From an uncultured Anaerococcus sp. (lineage in GTDB: Bacteria; Bacillota; Clostridia; Tissierellales; Peptoniphilaceae), in NCBI GenBank assembly GCA_943914475.1, contig CALUCE010000002.1:62001-126000 (forward strand): a DNA stretch of 64,000 bases, read 5' to 3'. A program made the position numbers and the translations under genes. Shown here in pieces: positions 58,362 through 64,000 of the stretch. Within the stretch, counting starts at the first letter, position 1; each line of letters starts with the position of its first letter. Below the pieces are notes generated by a model. It was not told where the DNA came from. It ran no database searches and worked only from the letters and a program-made list of their open reading frames with translations.

Positions 58362-59600
58362 TCACCTGATTAATTGGTTGGGAAGAGTGACCACCTCTGT
58401 CCTATTTTGATCAAAGTGTATGTCCTGATTTAAGGAGGCAAAGGTCACAGAATTTTTGCCATGTTTTTTTCTAATCTTATAAAGAGCCAAATCCAAGTTT
58501 TCATCCCTTAAATATCCCTTAAAGTCTGCCAGCATATCCACCTGTATAGGACTCTTATCAGAAATAAGGTCAATCCCCCTGATTCCCACAGCTCTTACAG
58601 GCAAGTGCCAGCTATATCTTTTTAAAAAAATTTCTCTTGCTGCCTTGGCAAGTATTATGGAAGCATTAGACGGATGGTCTAAGGGGATTTGAAACTCTTG
58701 GGATGAAAGTTCAGAATCTCTTATATAAATTTGGACACCACAAGCCTTTAGGCCATGGTCTCTAAGTCTTCTTGATACTGAAAAAGAAAGAGCCTGAAAG
58801 ATATGAAAAACTTCATCAAAAGTCTTTAAGTCCTTCCTACAAGTAGTAGAATTTCCTATGGACTTTATCCTATCCATATGGTCAAAGTCCTTGACCTCAG
58901 TCATATTAAGGCCATTGGCATTGACCCAAAGTTCAAGTCCCACCACCCCGAACATTGACTTCATAAGCTCAGGAGGCGACTGGGCCAGGTCTTTTAGGCA
59001 AAATATGCCTATATTATTAAGTTTTCTTTTTGTAGCAGGCCCCACCCCTATCATGGCTTCTACCGGCAAGGGCCAAACTATATCCTTAAAGTCTTTTCTT
59101 TTTATCACGGTAAGGGCGTCAGGTTTTTTATAGTCTGAACCAAGTTTAGCAAAGATCTTATTAAAGGAAAGACCAATGCTTACTGTAATTCCAAGCTCTT
59201 TTTTTATCCTCTCCTTTATCTCAAGTGCTATGTCTTCTCCAGACCCAAAAAGGTGGACAGAACCTGTCACATCCAAAAAACATTCATCCAGACCAAAAGG
59301 CTCAACTTGGTTGGTGTATTCATAGTAAATTTTCCTTGCCATCCTAGAATGAATTAGGTACTGGTCATATTGGGGAGGAACTATTACAAGGTCAGGACAC
59401 TTGCCCTTGGCCTGCCATATGGGCTCTCCTGTCTTTACCCCAAAGACCTTGGCTTCTTGAGATTTGGCCAAGATTATCCCATGTCTATTTTCAACATTTC
59501 CAGCTACAGCCAAGGGCAGTCCCCTAAGTTTGGGATTTAGCTTGGCTTCAATCGAAGCATAACAGCTGTTCATATCAGAATGTAAAATTACTCTTTCCAT
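58362..59600 (-). CDS. Y-family translesion DNA polymerase (DinB/UvrX-like)
   Basis: A 412-residue error-prone polymerase that copies past damaged bases. Catalytic acids are in HSDMNSCYASIEA (Asp8 region) and FGLDECFLDVTG (Asp-Glu). Fingers/palm motifs IILAKSQEAKVFGV and GLSFNKIFAKLGSDYKKP, the helix-hairpin-helix region IGVGPATKRKLNNIGI, and a little-finger domain to the end are present. A QDIHF-like stretch near the C-terminus could bind the sliding clamp. It is divergent from an XRE/ImmA gene pair, and no LexA-type box is evident. Confidence 0.92.
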   Translation of the reverse strand: MERVILHSDMNSCYASIEAKLNPKLRGLPLAVAGNVENRHGIILAKSQEAKVFGVKTGEPIWQAKGKCPDLVIVPPQYDQYLIHSRMARKIYYEYTNQVEPFGLDECFLDVTGSVHLFGSGEDIALEIKERIKKELGITVSIGLSFNKIFAKLGSDYKKPDALTVIKRKDFKDIVWPLPVEAMIGVGPATKRKLNNIGIFCLKDLAQSPPELMKSMFGVVGLELWVNANGLNMTEVKDFDHMDRIKSIGNSTTCRKDLKTFDEVFHIFQALSFSVSRRLRDHGLKACGVQIYIRDSELSSQEFQIPLDHPSNASIILAKAAREIFLKRYSWHLPVRAVGIRGIDLISDKSPIQVDMLADFKGYLRDENLDLALYKIRKKHGKNSVTFASLNQDIHFDQNRTEVVTLPNQLIR

Positions 59601-59640
59601 AAGAAACTCCTTGCTTTCTATTGTCCTATACTGTATAATT

Positions 59641-59714
59641 AAGACAGTTACTGACTAAGACCATTATAAGACTTTAAATGTCTTTCGTCAAATAATTAAG
59701 ACTCTAAGAGTCTG
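59641..59714. promoter_or_regulatory. Operator cluster between the polymerase and XRE genes
   Basis: Repeated AAGAC half-sites: AAGACAGTTACTG (59641-59653), AAGAC-N7-GTCTT (59668-59684) and AGACTCT-A-AGAGTCT (59699-59713). Such repeated dyads between divergent genes are typical binding sites for an XRE repressor. Confidence 0.6.
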
Positions 59715-59726
59715 TAAGGAGTATTT

Positions 59727-60122
59727 ATGAGTTTTGGAAAAAAAGTTAGAGAACTAAGAGAAATCAAGGGCTACACCCAAGGAGAATTAGCAGAAAAAAT
59801 CGGAGTTTCTCTAAAAACTATTTCAAGATATGAATCAGGAGAATCAAAGCCTAGATATAGAAAAATATATGATGATCTAGCAAATGTTTTGGACACTACA
59901 CATGACCACTTGGTCACAGATGAAGAAAACTTCATCCTATCAGCCAGGGAAAAATATGGAGCCAAGGGCGCCAAAGATGCAGAAGAGATGATCAATGGTG
60001 TTATAGGACTTATGGCTGGAGGAGAACTTCCAGAAGAAGACAAAAAAGCAATACTAGATGCCATCCAAGAGGCTTACTATATTGCAAAAGTAGAAAACAA
60101 AAAATATAGTCCAAAAAAATAG
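59727..60122 (+). CDS. XRE-family transcriptional regulator (ImmR-like)
   Basis: A 131-residue protein. Residues 5-60 are a classic helix-turn-helix (VRELREIKGYTQGELAEKIGVSLKTISRYESGESKPR). The C-terminal half is helical and may dimerise. The next gene, 7 bp downstream, is a metalloprotease of the type that cleaves such repressors (ImmR/ImmA of ICEBs1; cI-like/IrrE). It likely represses itself and the divergent polymerase. Confidence 0.88.
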   Translation: MSFGKKVRELREIKGYTQGELAEKIGVSLKTISRYESGESKPRYRKIYDDLANVLDTTHDHLVTDEENFILSAREKYGAKGAKDAEEMINGVIGLMAGGELPEEDKKAILDAIQEAYYIAKVENKKYSPKK

Positions 60123-60129
60123 GTGGCCT

Positions 60130-60669
60130 ATGACTGTATCCTACGACCAAATTTTTAAAGACAGCAAAAAAATCATTGATACTTTTGGAACCAGAGACCC
60201 AAGAGAAATCCTCGAAGAAAGAAATATTAAAATAATACCATTTTCAACTGATACCAAAATACTTGGCATGTTTAAAATAATAAAAAGAAATTCTTTTGTC
60301 TTTTATAACCCCTATGTAGACAAGAGAATCCAAAACATGGTCTTTGCCCATGAGCTTGGACATGAAATCTACCACAAGGATATGGCAAAAGACCTAGATC
60401 TGATGGAATACGAACTCTTTGATATAAATTCAGAGATGGAACTTGAGGCAAATATATTTGCCTGTCATCTTTTAATAGACGAAGAAAAATTACTAGATGA
60501 CCTAAAGCAAGGCTATACCTATAACCAACTAGCCGCCCTTTATGATGTAAATGTAAATTTGATGATCTTTAAGCTGAACGAAATGCATAGGATGGGACTT
60601 CCCATAAGAAAAGAAAACCCAGCAGACCCAAAATTCTTTAAAGATATAGAGAAAGGTTACTATTATTGA
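60130..60669 (+). CDS. ImmA/IrrE-family metalloprotease
   Basis: A 179-residue zinc protease. The gluzincin motif HELGH (VFAHELGHEIYHKDM, near residue 78) and the third-ligand segment EANIFACHLLI are visible. Relatives cleave XRE repressors after DNA damage. The pairing with the upstream XRE gene and the divergent translesion polymerase suggests a small damage-response circuit. Overlaps the next gene as TTGA. Confidence 0.9.
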   Translation: MTVSYDQIFKDSKKIIDTFGTRDPREILEERNIKIIPFSTDTKILGMFKIIKRNSFVFYNPYVDKRIQNMVFAHELGHEIYHKDMAKDLDLMEYELFDINSEMELEANIFACHLLIDEEKLLDDLKQGYTYNQLAALYDVNVNLMIFKLNEMHRMGLPIRKENPADPKFFKDIEKGYYY

Positions 60670-61214
60670 TAGATAATACAAAAGACTTAGTAAGAAAAAT
60701 ACTTATAGAAGAAGGAAAAAAAGAAGGCATAGTCCTAGATATGACCTGCGGCAAGGGATATGATTCCAAATTTATCTTGGAAAATTTAAAGCCAAAAAAG
60801 CTATACGCCTTTGATGTCCAAGAAATGTCCAGAGATAAAAGCAAAGAAACCCTGGGAGTTTTCCCAGATAATTTTACCTTTATCCTCGATAACCACAAAA
60901 ATTTAGACAAGTATGTCAAAGAAGAAATTGACCTTGCCATCTTTAACCTAGGCTACCTCCCCTCTTCCGACAAAACCATTACCACAAACTATAGGGAGGT
61001 GATAGAAGCTTTAGAAAAAATCCTAAAAAATTCATCTAAAACTTCCATGATAATCATAACCTTCTACCCTGGCCATCCTGAGGGGAAAAAGGAGTCTATC
61101 CATGTAGAAGATTACCTTAGAGAACTTCCACAAAAAGACTATTCGATAATGAAATATGACTTTATCAATCAAAAAAACAACCCTCCCTATGTAATTAAAA
61201 TAATAAAAAAATGA
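60666..61214 (+). CDS. mnmM: tRNA methyltransferase MnmM (YtqB family)
   Basis: A 182-residue SAM-dependent methyltransferase. VLDMTCGKGYDSKFI (SAM motif), FDVQEMS, IFNLGYLPSSDKTITT and TFYPGHPEGKKES match the YtqB/rRNA-methylase-like family, of which Bacillus YtqB was shown to methylate the wobble uridine modification in tRNA (mnm5s2U step). It starts with TTG overlapping the protease stop, with GAAAGG upstream. Co-transcribed with the XRE/ImmA pair. Confidence 0.85.
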   Translation: MIDNTKDLVRKILIEEGKKEGIVLDMTCGKGYDSKFILENLKPKKLYAFDVQEMSRDKSKETLGVFPDNFTFILDNHKNLDKYVKEEIDLAIFNLGYLPSSDKTITTNYREVIEALEKILKNSSKTSMIIITFYPGHPEGKKESIHVEDYLRELPQKDYSIMKYDFINQKNNPPYVIKIIKK

Positions 61215-61225
61215 ACATATAATTG

Positions 61226-61257
61226 AAAAATACCAGGAATCTAGACCTGGTATTTTT
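61226..61257. terminator. Bidirectional terminator
   Basis: AAAAATACCAGG (61226-61237) and CCTGGTATTTTT (61246-61257) with an eight-base loop, between mnmM and the converging acidic-protein gene. Confidence 0.93.
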
Positions 61258-61261
61258 CTAC

Positions 61262-62299
61262 TTATCTCTTGTCATATTTTTCTAAAAATATTTTAGCTCT
61301 TTCTAGACTATTTCTTGCATCTAAAACAGCTTTATCTAAGACATCTTTGTATCTTTTATAAGACTCTGGCATATTTTTCTTGATAAGATCTATGCCATCA
61401 AGTTTCAATTCTATTCTTTTAATAGCATATCTAATTTTTATTATAGCAAGATAATTTTGTTCTTCTTCTAGATTATCTTTTCCATTGAAGAAATCATCTT
61501 CATAGTTAGGAAGCCAAGGTTCTTGTATATTTTCTTCTTCTCTATCATCTTCTTCAGTGTTTTCTAGAAGTTTTGAATCTTCTGGATTTTCAGGATCTTT
61601 TTTATCTTCTCCATCCTCAGGCTCCTCTGGAATATCTACTTCTCCTGGTTTTTCAGATTCTTCTTCGCCTTCTATATTTCCAAGATCACCATCATTTTCT
61701 TCATCCTCGGAGTTTTCTTCTTCCTCAAGACTTTCTGGAAGCTTAGGTTCTTCTGGTTCTTCAGATTCTTTTTCATCTTCTATATCATCAAGATTATCAT
61801 CGTCTTCTTCATCTTTAGAGTTTTCTTCATTTTCAGGATTTCCTTTCTGGTAAACAGTTAAGGTTAATAAATCACCAGGCCTAGCATCCATTTCCGAAAT
61901 TGATACTGTCTTTTCAACATCTACTTTTTTATCCAAATGCTTATCTTTGCGATAATATCCAGAAAATTTATAAATCTGCCTACCTTCTTGGTTATATAAG
62001 TTAAAAATAAATTCACTATCCTTATCTAAATTGGCATAAAAACTTAAACTTATATTTGCATTATTTGAATGTATATCCTTTAATTCAATTAGTTTAATAG
62101 GGAAATCTTCACCTACCAAGCTCAAATCTTCCAAAGAAACCGACTTTTCATCAGAATTATCAACGGCATAAGAAGTTCTAAAGTTCATGAAAATCATGAA
62201 TCCGAACACCACAAAAAATAAAACTAACTTAAATAGAATATCTTTAATAGCTAGCTTTATTTCTTTATTACCTTGCTTTAAATTAGATATATTTTTCAT
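61262..62299 (-). CDS. Acidic membrane-anchored surface protein of unknown function
   Basis: A 345-residue protein. A positively charged N-terminus and a membrane segment (about 21-42) place the rest outside. Residues 50-155 look like a folded beta-rich domain (ISLSFYANLDKDSEFIFNLYNQEG, LTVYQKG). Residues 156-270 are low-complexity Glu/Asp/Pro-rich with imperfect repeats (EEPEEP, SEDEEN). Residues 280-345 are helical and basic-acidic. No LPxTG anchor is seen. I recognise no family. The opposite strand shows a serine-rich shadow frame caused by the acidic codons. AGAAAGAGAG is the ribosome site. Confidence 0.75.
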   Translation of the reverse strand: MKNISNLKQGNKEIKLAIKDILFKLVLFFVVFGFMIFMNFRTSYAVDNSDEKSVSLEDLSLVGEDFPIKLIELKDIHSNNANISLSFYANLDKDSEFIFNLYNQEGRQIYKFSGYYRKDKHLDKKVDVEKTVSISEMDARPGDLLTLTVYQKGNPENEENSKDEEDDDNLDDIEDEKESEEPEEPKLPESLEEEENSEDEENDGDLGNIEGEEESEKPGEVDIPEEPEDGEDKKDPENPEDSKLLENTEEDDREEENIQEPWLPNYEDDFFNGKDNLEEEQNYLAIIKIRYAIKRIELKLDGIDLIKKNMPESYKRYKDVLDKAVLDARNSLERAKIFLEKYDKR

Positions 62300-62596
62300 T
62301 TTACTCTCTTTCTAATAGTAATTTAACACTAGATAAACCTCTCCACTTAAATAAGGAATACGTTTTACTATCTTCCGCAAAATTATTTAAAATGCCTCCT
62401 TTCTAAACAAAATATATTCCAAAAATATTATAGCACCTATAAATATATTTATCTTTACCATAAAATGTTAATGAAATAAATTTTAAAAATATTTGTAATT
62501 CATTTTGATATATGTATGAAGCTTAAAATATTCTATATGAGTACAAATAAATTTCTTTTAACTTATACTCCTATTTTGTTGTCTTAGCTTTGTATG
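62300..62596. other. Noncoding gap between acidic protein gene and CRISPR array
   Basis: AT-rich. On the minus strand an AGGAGG (62395-62400) precedes a 30-codon frame (62303-62392) with no ATG, GTG or TTG start, ending at the acidic-protein start. I see no other gene. The distal part carries the putative array terminator described separately. Confidence 0.5.
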
Positions 62597-62630
62597 AAAA
62601 AAATAAAAAACTCCCTATACTTATGAGGGA
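62597..62630 (-). terminator. Putative terminator of the CRISPR transcript
   Basis: On the minus strand TCCCT, nine-base loop, AGGGA, then G and a T-rich run (TTTTTTATTTTTTT). It lies about 120 bp beyond the trailer end of the array. Confidence 0.5.
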
Positions 62631-62751
62631 ATTACTTTAACTTATCCACCAGTTCTTACCATTCGATAATCAATACTATCAACAAAATAGCTACTAGCAC
62701 CAGTAAAATACTTTCTTTTATTCCTTATCCAATCAAATTTAAATGTATTGG

Positions 62752-63206
62752 TTTGTTCCCCCGCTTGCGCGGATATAACAGTGGAAAGTCCAAGATTAAA
62801 CTCTTTTTCCCAGGATCACCCCCGCTTGCGCGGATATAACATTTGACTACTGTAGAAAGAAAGATTGATGAGAGGATCACCCCCGCTTGCGCGGATATAA
62901 CCTAATAAACTTATTATATACAGAAGTAAACGTAGGATCACCCCCGCTTGCGCGGATATAACGCATTTTATTCCAATCTCTAGAGTTAAATAGTAGGATC
63001 ACCCCCGCTTGCGCGGATATAACTCTAAGTTTTATGGTTTTAAATTTAAAAACAAGGGATCACCCCCGCTTGCGCGGATATAACGGTAAGAGTTTTAAAT
63101 TTTGAAGATGACATCAGGGATCACCCCCGCTTGCGCGGATATAACACTATAAGTCATAAAACTTATACCCAGCCAATGGGATCACCCCCGCTTGCGCGGA
63201 TATAAC
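62752..63206 (-). CRISPR. Type I-E CRISPR array, 8 repeats and 7 spacers
   Basis: Eight 28-bp repeats at 62752, 62813, 62874, 62935, 62996, 63057, 63118 and 63179, with a constant 61-bp period and seven 33-bp spacers. The transcribed-strand repeat starts GTTATATCCGCGC and ends GGGGGTGATCC, like the Streptococcus thermophilus type I-E repeat. The repeat at 62752 has lost its terminal six bases (TTTGTT in place of GGATCA), marking it as the trailer end. The leader end therefore faces cas2, 23 bp away. Seven repeats are identical, so the array is recently active or well kept. Confidence 0.97.
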
Positions 63207-63229
63207 ACTAAAGGATCCCGTAAAAATAG

Positions 63230-64000
63230 CTATTCCTTGTTTAGATCTTCTAAAAATTTGTCCACTTTATTTGAAAGCTTATAAGTCAGTCTTGCATCTT
63301 CTAGAGCTCTGTGTGGTGGTTCTTCTTTTATATCGTATTCTTTTAGTACGTTTGATAGTTTATATGATGGTAGGAATTTCTTTTCTTTTTTTACATAGGT
63401 TAAAAGATCATATTTCTTATTTCTAAGTTGATCTTTGCCCATTTTTTTAATGGCTCTATTAATAAACATAATATCAAAATTTAGGTTATAACCTACAAGT
63501 GGATAATCTCCTATAAATTTTAGCAAGTCTTCTAGGGCATCTTCTAATTTTTTGCCTTTTTCTTTTAGCATTCTTTCATCTATTTTCGTTAACTTACTTA
63601 TTTCTTTAGGTATACTTTCACCTGTATTTATGAGGCTTTGAAAATACCCTATATTTCCTTGACTTATTTTGACCGCACCTATTTCTATTATTTTATTTTT
63701 TCTATAGTCTAAACCATCTGTTTCTAAGTCTATTACTACAAAGTTCTTTCTCTGTTCTCTTTGTTCACTACTTATACCTTGTTTAGTCTGAGAAAATTTA
63801 TGGGCTTTCCTAAATTTTGCTGCTTTACTGAAGCCTTTTTTATAGTCTTTTTCGTAAGTTAAATCTTGCTCTTTTCTTATAAGAACTAGGGGCAAGCCTT
63901 CATAGTCTATAGATTCTCTTTTGGTATTTATTGTCTCAAATTTATATCCAATTTCGTTTCTATAGGAATAGGAAATTGTTGCTTGCCCATCTCCCACGTT
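63230..64000 (-). CDS. cas2: Cas2 fused to a DEDDh (DnaQ-like) exonuclease, partial
   Basis: The last 256 codons of a longer gene; the 5' end is outside the window. The start NVGDGQATISYSYRNEIGYKF and SIDYEGLPLVLIRK are the C-terminal half of type I-E Cas2. A linker of about 45 residues follows, then a complete 3'-5' exonuclease domain: VIDLETDGLD (Asp, Glu), GYNLNFDIMF (Asp) and HRALEDARLTYKL (His, Asp). Cas1-Cas2 inserts new spacers; the attached exonuclease trims spacer precursors, as shown for the S. thermophilus fusion. It is immediately before the CRISPR array and other cas genes should lie upstream. Confidence 0.95.
   Translation of the reverse strand, partial: NVGDGQATISYSYRNEIGYKFETINTKRESIDYEGLPLVLIRKEQDLTYEKDYKKGFSKAAKFRKAHKFSQTKQGISSEQREQRKNFVVIDLETDGLDYRKNKIIEIGAVKISQGNIGYFQSLINTGESIPKEISKLTKIDERMLKEKGKKLEDALEDLLKFIGDYPLVGYNLNFDIMFINRAIKKMGKDQLRNKKYDLLTYVKKEKKFLPSYKLSNVLKEYDIKEEPPHRALEDARLTYKLSNKVDKFLEDLNKE

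Noticed and set aside
61557..61853. Serine-rich plus-strand frame opposite the acidic protein
   Set aside because: It is the mirror of Glu/Asp/Pro-rich codons; it has no ribosome site and low complexity.
63213..63220. Ninth degenerate CRISPR repeat next to cas2
   Set aside because: Only about eight bases resemble a repeat end; too short to call.

Overview
The window is AT-rich DNA from a low-GC, anaerobic Gram-positive bacterium. Gene content points to the Peptoniphilaceae/Tissierellia group (Anaerococcus-like): a butyrate pathway, [FeFe]-hydrogenase maturases, a neelaredoxin-type superoxide reductase, ECF transport, and strong AGGAGG ribosome sites. The genus is inference from gene content, not proof. 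No rRNA or tRNA gene was seen.

Layout. 1-2.5 kb: phosphate uptake genes (pstS-pstC-pstA, minus strand) with PhoP-like boxes. 2.5-13.3 kb: asnA, then a minus-strand run of an SdpI-like protein, recQ, a DUF4097-like protein, truA, the ECF module ecfA1-ecfA2-ecfT, an L,D-transpeptidase and a THUMP-domain rRNA methyltransferase. 13.5-24 kb: superoxide reductase, a phospholipase D-like protein, the hydEGF operon with a TM1266-type regulator, a CIRCE-controlled Hsp20, a YwlG protein and azlCD. 23.85-24.47 kb is a palindrome-rich stretch with no intact gene. 24.5-28.8 kb: a BceAB-BceRS-like antimicrobial-peptide module whose kinase is frameshifted. 29-35 kb: thiC under a TPP riboswitch, an orphan HprK/PEPCK-type ATPase, a patatin, an aminotransferase and msrB. 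35.3-44.6 kb: butyrate genes (but, hbd, crt, etfA, etfB, bcd) with Rex-like sites, then lrgA-lrgB and a GlcD-type oxidase facing a divergent, unrecognised HTH regulator. 46.2-58.3 kb: one purine operon (purF-purN-purH-purD/L-guaB-purE-purM-ATP-cone protein). 58.4-61.2 kb: a Y-family polymerase divergent from an XRE/ImmA pair, and mnmM. 61.3-64 kb: an acidic secreted protein, a type I-E CRISPR array and a cas2-exonuclease fusion running off the window.

How it fits together. Crotonyl-CoA formation (hbd, crt), reduction (bcd with etfBA) and CoA transfer to acetate (but) form most of a butyrate fermentation that reoxidises NADH; Rex-like operators beside crt and bcd suggest redox control. Hydrogenase maturases imply proton reduction, though the hydrogenase itself is outside the window. 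Thiamine, asparagine and purine synthesis are encoded, with visible RNA or DNA control elements.

Most unusual points: purF appears broken by two extra bases exactly at its catalytic cysteine; PurD and PurL are fused in one 1628-residue protein; PstS is circularly permuted; an isolated ATP-cone protein ends the purine operon; the BceS-like kinase has a homopolymer frameshift; the L,D-transpeptidase has no usual start codon for its membrane anchor; and the CRISPR array follows a Cas2-DEDDh nuclease gene with only 23 bp between them.
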